Source: CAWAND01 sp963783335
Lineage (GTDB): Bacteria; Chloroflexota; Anaerolineae; Anaerolineales; E44-bin32
Length of the DNA stretch: 64,000 bases
Assembly (NCBI GenBank): GCA_963783335.1
Contig: CAWAND010000010.1
Span: forward strand, 1,240,001-1,304,000
Reading direction: 5' to 3'
Both the position numbers and the translations under genes were made by a program. The stretch's first letter is position 1. Each line of letters starts with the position of its first letter. The notes under the pieces were generated by a model. It was not told the origin of the DNA. It did no database searches and was given only the letters and a program-made list of their open reading frames with translations. Shown piece by piece: positions 52,686 to 61,251 of the stretch.

Positions 52686-52713
52686 TGCCGTCGCCCAAGT
52701 AACTTGGACGGCA
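52686..52713 (+). other. intercistronic stem-loop between nuoB and nuoC
   Basis: TGCCGT pairs with ACGGCA and, inside, CCAAGT with ACTTGG, with a small bulge. It is the only sizeable hairpin between the first nuo genes. It has no T-run, so it may set mRNA stability or partly reduce transcription past nuoB. Confidence 0.55.
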
Positions 52714-52744
52714 TCGCGCGAAACGAAATCCACCGAGGAGCACC

Positions 52745-53266
52745 ATGAGCGTCACTGAACAATCCGTCGCCTTGCTCAAGGACCGCCTGGGGGATGACAT
52801 CCTTGACGTGTCCACATTCCGCGGCGATACGACAGTGACGCTTGAACCAAAGGCCGTGGTCATGGCCTGCAAGCTTCTGCATGACGACCCTGACCTCAAT
52901 TTCGATTTCCTTGCCCTGCTGACAGCGGTCGACTATTGGCCGGCGGAGCCGCGTTTTGCCGTCGTCTACCGCTTGTACAGCGTGGCGAACAACTTGTTCT
53001 TCGGATTGAGGGTGCCGGTTCCCGGCCAGGATCCAGTTGTCCCGACCGTTAAATCGGTGTTCAAGAACGCCAACTGGCACGAGCGCGAGGTGTATGACAT
53101 GTTTGGCGTTCAATTCGAAGGTCATTCGGACATGCGCCGGATCTTGATGCCGGAGGATTGGGAAGGCCATCCTCTGCGTAAAGACTATCCCTTGGGATAC
53201 GAAGAAGTCCAATTCACATTCAACTTCGACGAGATCGACCGACGAAAGCCGTACGCGAAGGAATGA
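52745..53266 (+). CDS. nuoC: NADH-quinone oxidoreductase subunit C
   Basis: Peripheral-arm subunit (30 kDa type), 173 residues, without cofactor. The signature NANWHEREVYDMFGVQFEGH followed by RRILMPEDWEGHPLRKDYPLG is complete. It is a separate gene, not fused to nuoD. GAGGAG lies 6 bases before the ATG. It overlaps nuoD by 4 bases. Confidence 0.95.
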   Translation: MSVTEQSVALLKDRLGDDILDVSTFRGDTTVTLEPKAVVMACKLLHDDPDLNFDFLALLTAVDYWPAEPRFAVVYRLYSVANNLFFGLRVPVPGQDPVVPTVKSVFKNANWHEREVYDMFGVQFEGHSDMRRILMPEDWEGHPLRKDYPLGYEEVQFTFNFDEIDRRKPYAKE

Positions 53267-54528
53267 TGACCGACAATACTAAGGACGAACACCTCGCCTC
53301 CGAAACCGGAGATGAGGCCATCCCAGAAGAACTCAAACACCTGGTGTCGGAGCGCGCCTTCACTGGCGAAACGATGCTGTTGAACATGGGGCCGCAGCAT
53401 CCTAGCACGCATGGGGTTCTGCGGCTGCTTCTCGAACTTGATGGCGAGGAGATCGTCAACTGCATCCCGGATATTGGCTTCTTACACACCGGGATTGAGA
53501 AGAACATGGAAGCCAAGACCTACGAGAAGGCCTTGGTCATGACCGACCGGATGGACTATCTAAACAACATGGGCAACAACCTCACCTATTGCTTGGCGAT
53601 CGAGAAGCTGGTCGGTCTCGACGTGCCAGAGCGTGCCCAGGCCATCCGCGTGATCGGTGTCGAGCTGCAGCGAATCAACTCACATCTGGTGTGGTTGGGG
53701 ACCCACGCGCTGGATCTGGCTGCGCAGTCTGTGTTTCTGTACACATTTCGCGAGCGCGAGCTCATCCTGGATATGTTTGAAATCCTGTCCGGGGCCAGGA
53801 TGATGGGCTCATACATCCGGCCGGGGGGCGTCTGGCGTGATCTACCCGAAGAGTTCGAGCCGGCTCTTCGCAGCTTTCTTGACGGATTCCCAACCAGACT
53901 GGATCAGTATGAGGCTCTTCTCACAAAGAATCCCATTTGGCTTGACCGAACCCGGGGCATAAGCCGGATGACGACGGATGAGGCGCTGCAGGAGGGGCTT
54001 ACGGGGCCCCTGTTGAGGGCCACAGGTCTGGGCTTCGATCTGCGCAAAGCGCAGCCCTACAGCGGCTACGAAAAATACGATTTCGACATTCCCACGGAGT
54101 CCACCGGCGACGTGTATGACCGTTACCAGGTGCGTATGCGTGAGATGCGTGAATCGCTGCGCATCATTAAGCAGGCCATTGATGATCTACCCGGGGGTCT
54201 ATTCAGGAGCGACAACCGGAAATTTGTCCCGCCGCCGCGGGCTGAATTGGGCCACAGCATGGAAGCCGTCATCCACCACTTCAAGCTGTGGACCGAGGGT
54301 TTTCGCGCGCCGAGCGGCGAAGTCTACGTTGCCACCGAGTCGCCGCGCGGCATCTTGGGATGTTATCTGGTTGGCGATGGCAGCCCGCATCCCTATCGGG
54401 TGCACTTCCGGACAGGGAGTTTTGCCGGTCTGCAGGCGCTTCCCGCCATGGCCAGGGGCCATCTCGTTTCCGACCTGGTGGCGATCATTAGCAGCGTCGA
54501 CCCCGTATTGGGCGACTCGGATCGCTAG
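53263..54528 (+). CDS. nuoD: NADH-quinone oxidoreductase subunit D
   Basis: 49 kDa-type subunit that forms the quinone-binding cavity with NuoB, 421 residues. Family segments are LNMGPQHPSTHGVLRLLLEL (His of the quinone site), GFLHTGIEKNME, DRMDYLNNMGNN, RINSHLVWLGTH and the C-terminal VDPVLGDSDR. The first ~30 residues are a variable acidic extension. The ATG overlaps the nuoC stop (ATGA). Confidence 0.95.
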   Translation: MMTDNTKDEHLASETGDEAIPEELKHLVSERAFTGETMLLNMGPQHPSTHGVLRLLLELDGEEIVNCIPDIGFLHTGIEKNMEAKTYEKALVMTDRMDYLNNMGNNLTYCLAIEKLVGLDVPERAQAIRVIGVELQRINSHLVWLGTHALDLAAQSVFLYTFRERELILDMFEILSGARMMGSYIRPGGVWRDLPEEFEPALRSFLDGFPTRLDQYEALLTKNPIWLDRTRGISRMTTDEALQEGLTGPLLRATGLGFDLRKAQPYSGYEKYDFDIPTESTGDVYDRYQVRMREMRESLRIIKQAIDDLPGGLFRSDNRKFVPPPRAELGHSMEAVIHHFKLWTEGFRAPSGEVYVATESPRGILGCYLVGDGSPHPYRVHFRTGSFAGLQALPAMARGHLVSDLVAIISSVDPVLGDSDR

Positions 54529-54567
54529 GGTGCAGTCTCAGCGGTCACGCATTCAGGAGTAAGGTCT

Positions 54568-55068
54568 TTGCTGGCAGATAAGTATCGCGAGCGAATTGAT
54601 GGCATTCTGGCCAAGTATCCGGAAGGACACAGAAGGGCCGCCATTATGCCGTTGTTGTATATGGCGCAGCACGAATACGGCTACCTCTCAAGACAGGCAG
54701 TGGATGAGGTGGCAGGCATCTTGGGGTTGGACCCGACTGAAGTCGGCAAGCTGATCGGCTTCTACACGCTGTTTCACGACGAACCCGGAGGGCGAGCAAG
54801 GGTGCAAATCTGCACCGATCTCCCCTGCGCCCTGCGCGGGGCAGAGCACTTCGCCGACGCGTTGTGCGAGAACATCGGCGTGCAACTTGGTGAGACGACG
54901 GAGGACGGTGCGCTGACCATCGAAGCGGTCATGTGCCTGGCAGGTTGCGATCGTGCGCCGATGTTCCAGGTTCAAGATAGTGAAGGAATTCACTATCACG
55001 AGAATCAAACCGTTAAATCGGCGATGGAGATCATCGAGGGGCTGAGAAAGCAGGCCGCCGATGACTGA
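54568..55068 (+). CDS. nuoE: NADH-quinone oxidoreductase subunit E
   Basis: 24 kDa-type subunit with [2Fe-2S] cluster N1a, 166 residues. The four Cys are in ICTDLPC (~87) and CLAGCDRAP (~123), within a thioredoxin-like fold. A helical N-terminus (AIMPLLYMAQHEYGYLS) is typical. The start is TTG 54568 with AGGAGTAAGG upstream; no ATG fits. It overlaps nuoF by 8 bases. Confidence 0.93.
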   Translation: MLADKYRERIDGILAKYPEGHRRAAIMPLLYMAQHEYGYLSRQAVDEVAGILGLDPTEVGKLIGFYTLFHDEPGGRARVQICTDLPCALRGAEHFADALCENIGVQLGETTEDGALTIEAVMCLAGCDRAPMFQVQDSEGIHYHENQTVKSAMEIIEGLRKQAADD

Positions 55069-56312
55069 GCATATTGTCCTTCGCCATCGTGATATCCCCG
55101 ATATCGGCCAGCTCGAGGTCTATCTCAAGCATGGCGGGTTTGAAACCTTCACCGACGTGGTCAAGAACAAGTCTCCCCAGGAAATCATCGACGTTGTCAA
55201 AGCTTCCGGCCTGCGCGGGCGTGGGGGAGCGGGGTTCCCGACCGGATTGAAATGGAGCTTTCTCGGAAAGGCGAAGCCGCGGTATGTGGCGGTCAATGCC
55301 GACGAATCCGAGCCGGGGACGTTCAAAGACCGCGAGATCATGGAACACAATCCGTTCCAGTTCCTGGAAGGTGTGGCCATCTGCTGCTATGCCGCCGAAG
55401 CCAACCATGCCTACATTTACATGCGCGGCGAGTTCTGGGACAACGCCGCCCGGATGGAAGAACACATCCAGCAGCTGTATGATCGGGGCTTCCTGGGCAA
55501 GAACCTGTTCGGTGCGGGATTCGATCTGGACTTTCATGTTCACCTGGGAGCGGGTGCCTACATCTGCGGCGAAGAGAGCGCCCTGCTGGAGTCGCTGGAA
55601 GGCAAGCTCGGCATGCCCCGCTTGCGGCCGCCGTTTCCGACGGTCAATGGGCTGTTCAGTGCTCCGACGGTGATCAACAATGTTGAGACGCTGACCAATG
55701 TGCCACTGATCGTTTCACGGGGGTCTGATTGGTACCGGAGCTTCGGCACGGAAAAGAGCCCGGGCACCAAGATCTTCTGTCTTTCGGGAAACATCGCCAA
55801 GCCCGGCAACTACGAACTGCCCCTGGGGACGCCCTTCCGAGAACTCATTTTTGAGCATGGCGGCGGGATTCCGGACGGGAAGAAGCTCAAGGCGATCCTG
55901 CCCGCTGGGGCTTCGGCTCCGATTCTTATGGCCACGGATGAGGTGCTCGACACGAAAATGGACTATGAGTCCGTCCCGAATGTCGGATCACAGCTCGGCT
56001 CAGCCTCGGTCATTATCATTGACGAACTCGGTTGACATCTCGTGGGTGGAATACAAGATCACCAAATTCTTCAAACATGAGTCGTGTGGTAAGTGCACCC
56101 CCTGTCGTGAAGGAACGTACTGGATGCTCCACATCCTTGAACGGATACATGAAGGCACGGCGACGCCGGATGATGTAGATCTGCTGGATTCTGTGGCTCA
56201 GGGGGTTCAGGGCAAGTGTCTCTGCGCGCTGGGAGAGTTCGCTTCTGGTGCCGTGGTGGCCGGAGTGGAAAGGTTCCGCTCGGACTTCGATCTCAAGGTA
56301 GCGAGCCAATAA
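55061..56312 (+). CDS. nuoF: NADH-quinone oxidoreductase subunit F (one frameshift)
   Basis: NADH-binding subunit with FMN and [4Fe-4S] cluster N3, about 416 residues when repaired. NADH/FMN motifs are GLRGRGGAGFPTGLKWSF (~50) and GAYICGEESALLESLEG (~165). The first frame stops at 56035 after VIIIDELG; the continuation VDISWVEYKITKFFKHESCG, with the cluster Cys in SCGKCTPCREGTYW and KCLCALG, lies in the next frame. Removing one A at 56023-56026 gives IDDSVDISWVEYK, the usual family sequence. As complex I is otherwise complete, an assembly error is likely. The stop overlaps the nuoG start by one base. Confidence 0.88.
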
Positions 56313-58822
56313 TGGCCGACAAGACAGTCACTCTGACAATCCAAGGCATTGAAGTCACCGTTCCAGCAGGGACGCTCCTGGTGGATGCGGCCAAGCAGGC
56401 TGGCATCTACATCCCTGTCTTCTGCTACCATCCAAAACTTGAGCCGGTTGGCATGTGCCGCATGTGTCTGGTGGAAATTGGCAGGCCCAAGAAGGATCGC
56501 CAATCCGGCGAGTTGATGACCGACGAATCCGGTGAACCGATCATTGAGTTTGGCCCCAAGCTGGAGACCTCCTGCACCACGCCCGTCGGCGAAGGATGGG
56601 TGGTTCGCACCTCATCCGAAAGAGCTCTCCAGGGCCAGAAGCAAATCGTCGAATATCTGCTGACTTCCCACCCGCTGGATTGCCCGGTTTGTGACAAGGG
56701 CGGTGAGTGCCCTCTGCAAGAGCTGACCATGGATTTCGGCTCAGGGAAGAGCCGGTTCCTGTATGACGAGAAGATGCACCTCGCCAAGCATGTGCCGCTG
56801 GGAGACTTGATCTTTCTGGACCGTGAGCGTTGCATCCAATGCGCCCGCTGCACGCGATTCCAGGAGGAAGTCGTTGACGATCCGGTCATCGGATTTGAAC
56901 AACGCGGTCGCAGCCTGCAAATTGTGACCTACTCTGACCCCGGTTTCAACTCATATTTCTCTGGAAACACGACCGATATCTGCCCGGTTGGGGCGCTGAC
57001 GACAGCTGATTTCCGATTTGAAGCCCGGCCCTGGGAACTCAAGCAAGCCGCATCGATCTGCCCGCACTGCCCGGTGGGATGCAATCTCACGCTGAACACG
57101 CGGCGCCAGCCGGATCAAGATGGCCGGGTGACGATCCAGCGCATCATGCCGCGTCACAATGAAGCCGTGAATGAGACCTGGATTTGTGACAAGGGCCGCT
57201 TTGCCCACCATTTCACCCGCAGCCCTCGCCGCCTGAGTTCTCCCAAGATCCGGCGTGACAACGATTGGGTCGATTGCACCTGGGAAGAAGCCCTGCAAGT
57301 TGTGGCGAAAGCGGTGAAGAAGGCGGGCGACGGACTGGTTGGCGTGGCTGGCGGCAGGGCGAGCAATGAAGACCTGTTTGCGTTCAAGAAGCTGGTGGAC
57401 GGCCTGGGAGGGAAGGCGCTGCTGGCCGATTCGATGGGCGGCGGCGATTGGGTCCAGAAGGTGGGCGTCGGCCCCGGGACCAATCTAAGAGATTTGGGCC
57501 AGGGAGACGCCATTCTGGTCGTCGCTTCCGACTTGCACGAAGAGGCGCCCGTCTGGTGGCTGCGTGTCAAGCAGGCTTGCGACCGCGGGGCTGATCTTGT
57601 GCTGGTCAACCCACGCGCAACACGATTGGATAAGTTCGCCAGCACACGGATAGGCTGTGAATTCGGCGAGGCACCTTCCGTCGTCTCGGCTCTATCCGAT
57701 GGTATGGCATCACCTGAGGGTGTTCCCGGAAGACTGAAATCTGCGGCCAAGAAACTGGCTGCGGCGGAACACCTGGTGGTTTTCTATGGTCAGGAGGGAC
57801 TTCCCGCGGCTGGCAGTCAGGCGCTGGCTGAGGCAAGCGCCGCCTTGCTCATCAACTCCGGGCACGTGGGCTCGCCGAACAACGGTTTGATCCCCGTGTG
57901 GCCTCACAACAACACACAGGGTGGATGGGATATGGGCCTGAAGCCCACAACCAAGGGCCTCGCCAGCGCCCTGGATGGCGCCAAGGCCATTTACTTGATG
58001 GCGAGTGATCCTGTGGGGGATGATCCGAAACTGGCCGAGCAGCTGAAAGCTGCGCCCTTCGTGGTGGTACAGGATCTGTTTATGACTGAGACGGCCCGCG
58101 AGGCGGATGTCGTTCTCCCGGCTCAGGCATTTGCCGAGCGGGCGGGGACCTATACGACCGGGGAGCGCCGGGTTCAGCGTTCGTACATGACTTTGCCTCC
58201 GCTGGGAGAAGCTCGGCCGGACTGGTTGATTGTCAGCCAGATCGGCAAGCAGGCGGGCGTATCGTTCGAGGCCGGCTCGGTAGTTTCCCTTTTTGCGGAA
58301 GTCGCGGCGTCCATTCCGGCCTACGGGGATCTGACCTATCAGTCATTGGCGGAGTTCAAGATCGAATGGCCGCCTGTCGGAGGCGATGACCTCTACTTCG
58401 GCGGAACGTCCTACAGCAATCGCCAGGGCTTGGGCATCCAGCTTGATCACGTCCAAAAGGTGGGCAAGGCCCCCAAGGTGACTTGGACGCAAACAGCACA
58501 TGCTCCGGCCGATCAACAACTCTTGCTCGTCCCGGTGGAGCGCCTGCTGGATCGCGGCACCACCGTGGTGCCTTCCGACATGCTGGCCAACCGCCTTCAG
58601 GCGCGGCACATAGAAGTCAATCCCAAGGACGCCGTTCGACTTGGCCTGCAGGATGGCGCCGAAGCGGTGATCGAGATGAACGGCAGCGTTCACAAGATCG
58701 ACGTCGTGCTCCGGGATTCTGTTCCGGAAGGCTCGGCCTTGCTGCCACGGTCGATCGGAGTGCCTGCCGTCGAACCCAAGCTGGCCAAGATACAGCCTGT
58801 GCGAGAAAAGCAGACCGAATGA
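56312..58822 (+). CDS. nuoG: NADH-quinone oxidoreductase subunit G
   Basis: Iron-sulfur subunit, 836 residues. N-terminal plant-type [2Fe-2S] (YHPKLEPVGMCRMCLVEI), the His-Cys cluster (LDCPVCDKGGECPLQ), one [4Fe-4S] CIQCARC and CPVGALT, then the molybdopterin-oxidoreductase-like domain with a further CPHCPVGC (and ICDKGR), which matches the N7 cluster kept in some bacteria. The C-terminal ~600 residues have no molybdenum site, as usual. The start follows the nuoF stop with a 1-base overlap. Confidence 0.93.
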   Translation: MADKTVTLTIQGIEVTVPAGTLLVDAAKQAGIYIPVFCYHPKLEPVGMCRMCLVEIGRPKKDRQSGELMTDESGEPIIEFGPKLETSCTTPVGEGWVVRTSSERALQGQKQIVEYLLTSHPLDCPVCDKGGECPLQELTMDFGSGKSRFLYDEKMHLAKHVPLGDLIFLDRERCIQCARCTRFQEEVVDDPVIGFEQRGRSLQIVTYSDPGFNSYFSGNTTDICPVGALTTADFRFEARPWELKQAASICPHCPVGCNLTLNTRRQPDQDGRVTIQRIMPRHNEAVNETWICDKGRFAHHFTRSPRRLSSPKIRRDNDWVDCTWEEALQVVAKAVKKAGDGLVGVAGGRASNEDLFAFKKLVDGLGGKALLADSMGGGDWVQKVGVGPGTNLRDLGQGDAILVVASDLHEEAPVWWLRVKQACDRGADLVLVNPRATRLDKFASTRIGCEFGEAPSVVSALSDGMASPEGVPGRLKSAAKKLAAAEHLVVFYGQEGLPAAGSQALAEASAALLINSGHVGSPNNGLIPVWPHNNTQGGWDMGLKPTTKGLASALDGAKAIYLMASDPVGDDPKLAEQLKAAPFVVVQDLFMTETAREADVVLPAQAFAERAGTYTTGERRVQRSYMTLPPLGEARPDWLIVSQIGKQAGVSFEAGSVVSLFAEVAASIPAYGDLTYQSLAEFKIEWPPVGGDDLYFGGTSYSNRQGLGIQLDHVQKVGKAPKVTWTQTAHAPADQQLLLVPVERLLDRGTTVVPSDMLANRLQARHIEVNPKDAVRLGLQDGAEAVIEMNGSVHKIDVVLRDSVPEGSALLPRSIGVPAVEPKLAKIQPVREKQTE

Positions 58823-59841
58823 ACTGGATACCCATCATCGAGGCCGTCGTCAAATCCATCATCCTGATCGCCTTCCTGGTCACCGGCTTTGCCTACGTAA
58901 CGCTGTTCGAAAGACGGGCCCTGGCGCGTATCCAATCGAGGATTGGGCCAAACAGGGTCGGTCCGTGGGGCCTACTTCAACCGGTGGCGGATGGCCTCAA
59001 GCTGATCTTCAAAGAAGAGCTCATTCCGGCCAAGGCCGACAAAATACTGTTCATCATTGCCCCAGTGCTCACCGTTATTCCAGCCTTGATCATCATGGCT
59101 GTTGTCCCGTTTGGTCCCCCTATCGATCTTTTTGGCCAGACCATTCGGCTGGGAATCGCCGATGATGTCAACGTTGGCGCACTGTACATCTTGGCGGTGA
59201 GCTCGATTGCCGTCTACGGGATCACGCTGGCGGGCTGGTCGTCAGGCAACAAATACGCCCTGCTTGGCGGCCTGAGATCAGCCGCGCAAATGGTGAGCTA
59301 CGAACTGGCACTCGGATTGTCATTTGTGGTTCCGATTCTCCTGGCCAACTCGATGAGTTTGGCTGCGATTGTGATGGCCCAGCAGAACTTTTGGGATTGG
59401 TATGTCTTCCGCCAGCCGCTGGCTTTGCTCGTGCTCTTCATCGCGTTCATCGCCGAGATCAACAGGGCACCGTTTGATGAGCCTGAAGCCGAGCAGGAAC
59501 TCGTGGCAGGCTATCACGTTGAGTATTCCGGCATGAAGTTCGCACTGTTCTTCATGGCCGAATACATCAAGATGATCGCTGTCAGCGGCATCACCGTGGC
59601 CTTCTTCTTTGGGGGCTATTGGGGACCGTTTGTCAACCAGTACCCGATACTTGGGCCGGTCTATTTCTTGATCAAGATTATCGTCCTGCTGTTCATCATG
59701 ATCTGGATCCGCGCCACACTACCGCGCCTGCGATACGATCGTCTGATGGCATTGGGCTGGAAGATCCTCCTGCCGGTGTCGCTTCTGAATGTGATCGGTA
59801 CTGCGATCTATGTTGTTCTGCGGGGAGGTATGGGCTCGTGA
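58819..59841 (+). CDS. nuoH: NADH-quinone oxidoreductase subunit H
   Basis: Membrane subunit at the quinone-channel entry, 340 residues with eight helices. Conserved loops are LFERRALARIQSRIGPNRVGP, LLQPVADGLKLIFKEE and NRAPFDEPEAEQELVAGYHVEYSG, the last holding the acidic cluster of the E-channel. The ATG overlaps the nuoG stop. Confidence 0.95.
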   Translation: MNWIPIIEAVVKSIILIAFLVTGFAYVTLFERRALARIQSRIGPNRVGPWGLLQPVADGLKLIFKEELIPAKADKILFIIAPVLTVIPALIIMAVVPFGPPIDLFGQTIRLGIADDVNVGALYILAVSSIAVYGITLAGWSSGNKYALLGGLRSAAQMVSYELALGLSFVVPILLANSMSLAAIVMAQQNFWDWYVFRQPLALLVLFIAFIAEINRAPFDEPEAEQELVAGYHVEYSGMKFALFFMAEYIKMIAVSGITVAFFFGGYWGPFVNQYPILGPVYFLIKIIVLLFIMIWIRATLPRLRYDRLMALGWKILLPVSLLNVIGTAIYVVLRGGMGS

Positions 59842-60341
59842 ATCCACTTGAAATCCTACGCGGAATGTGGACCACGTTTCGGAACATGTTCACGGCGCCG
59901 GTGACGTTCCAGTATCCGGAAATCAAGCGGCCCGTTCGAGAACGGTTCAAGGGGCGACATGAGCTGAAGCGGTATGCCAATGGGCTGGAAAAGTGCATCG
60001 GCTGTTCTTTGTGTGCCGCGGCCTGTCCTGCAGACGCCATCTTCGTCGAAGCCTCCGAGAACACGGACGAAGTGCGGTTCTCTCCAGGGGAACGCTATGC
60101 CAGCACCTACCAGATCAATATGCTGCGGTGCATCTTCTGCGGATATTGCGAGGATGCCTGTCCCACGGAAGCCATTGTCCTGGAGCACAACTACGAGCTG
60201 TCGTTTACTGACCGCAGGGATGCGATCTACACGAAAGAGATGTTGATTCAGCCTGTTCCGGCCGGGGGGAATCCGACCCCCCAAGTCACCAATCCGGGCA
60301 GTTTCGACAAACCGATTCCCGAGATGGAGAACCCGAAATGA
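59838..60341 (+). CDS. nuoI: NADH-quinone oxidoreductase subunit I
   Basis: Carries two [4Fe-4S] clusters, N6a and N6b, that link the peripheral arm to NuoB; 167 residues. The motifs are CIGCSLCAAACP (~52) and CIFCGYCEDACP (~95). A short amphipathic N-terminus touches the membrane. The start is GTG 59838, overlapping the nuoH stop; no suitable ATG exists. Confidence 0.93.
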   Translation: MNPLEILRGMWTTFRNMFTAPVTFQYPEIKRPVRERFKGRHELKRYANGLEKCIGCSLCAAACPADAIFVEASENTDEVRFSPGERYASTYQINMLRCIFCGYCEDACPTEAIVLEHNYELSFTDRRDAIYTKEMLIQPVPAGGNPTPQVTNPGSFDKPIPEMENPK

Positions 60342-60405
60342 GTTCTGTTACCCGACAAGGGTCCTTACATCGAGGGCGAGGTCGAGTTCGGATTGAGAGC
60401 CTGGG

Positions 60406-60930
60406 ATGACCCCGACGCCTGATTTGATCATATTCTTGCTCTTGGCGGCGCTTGCCATTGCTTCAGCCGTCATGACGCTGGCCAGCAGGCAGGCCGTGTA
60501 TTCCGCGTTGTTTCTGGTGTTCAATTTCCTGGTTATTGCGGTGCTGTTCCTTCTCTTGCATGCGCCGTTCATCGCCTTAATCCAGATCACTGTCTACGCC
60601 GGGGCCATCATGGTCCTCTTCTTGTTTGTGATTATGCTGCTGGGTTTGCAGAGCCTTCATACGGAATCAAAGCTCAGGTGGCAAGCACCTTCGGCAGTGA
60701 TCTTGGCCTTGATCCTGGTTGGGACCCTGGTCTACGCGTTCTTCCGAGAGCCGGGTGCCGCTGCGGCGCTTCTTCCGCCCCTTCAGTCGGGTTTCGGCAG
60801 CCCAGCTCAAGTGGGGCAAGTGCTGTTCAATCAGTACTTGGTGCCATTTGAGATAACTTCCGTGTTGCTCCTGGTAGCGATGGTCGGCGCCATCTTCCTT
60901 TCCACTTTCAAACGAAAGAGTTCCGAATGA
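60406..60930 (+). CDS. nuoJ: NADH-quinone oxidoreductase subunit J
   Basis: Membrane subunit with five helices, 174 residues. The conserved TM3 with the pi-bulge region ITVYAGAIMVLFLFVIMLL is complete. After nuoI there is a 64-base gap; after nuoJ, nuoK overlaps by 4 bases. Confidence 0.93.
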   Translation: MTPTPDLIIFLLLAALAIASAVMTLASRQAVYSALFLVFNFLVIAVLFLLLHAPFIALIQITVYAGAIMVLFLFVIMLLGLQSLHTESKLRWQAPSAVILALILVGTLVYAFFREPGAAAALLPPLQSGFGSPAQVGQVLFNQYLVPFEITSVLLLVAMVGAIFLSTFKRKSSE

Positions 60931-61232
60931 ATGTGCCAACGGTCTACGTGATCGGTCTGTCGGCCGTCTTGTTCTCGCTGGGCGTGACCGGGGTGCTGGT
61001 CAGGCGCAATGCGATCGTGATCTTCATGTCTATTGAGTTGATGCTCAACGCTGCCAACTTGGCGTTTATCGCCTTCGCGCGAGAAGCGGGTTCCATGGCA
61101 GGGCAGGTCTTTGTCTTCTTTGTGATTGCTGTGGCAGCGGCAGAGGTGGCCGTGGGATTGGCCCTGATTGTCGCCATCCATCGGTCTCGTGGCACCATCG
61201 ACATCGATGAAATCAGCTCGTTGCGCGGATGA
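60927..61232 (+). CDS. nuoK: NADH-quinone oxidoreductase subunit K
   Basis: A small 101-residue, three-helix subunit of the MrpC type. The two membrane Glu of the proton path are in MSIELMLNAANLAF and AAAEVAVGLALIVA. The ATG overlaps the nuoJ stop. Confidence 0.95.
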   Translation: MNVPTVYVIGLSAVLFSLGVTGVLVRRNAIVIFMSIELMLNAANLAFIAFAREAGSMAGQVFVFFVIAVAAAEVAVGLALIVAIHRSRGTIDIDEISSLRG

Positions 61233-61251
61233 GGCCGATACGGAGTAGTTC

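Noticed and set aside
54977..54997. AGTGAAGGAATTCACT dyad in nuoE resembling the CRP-like motif
   Set aside because: The arms are not TTGTGA/TCACAA, and it lies deep in coding sequence; it probably reflects codon use around the GGAATTCAC block.
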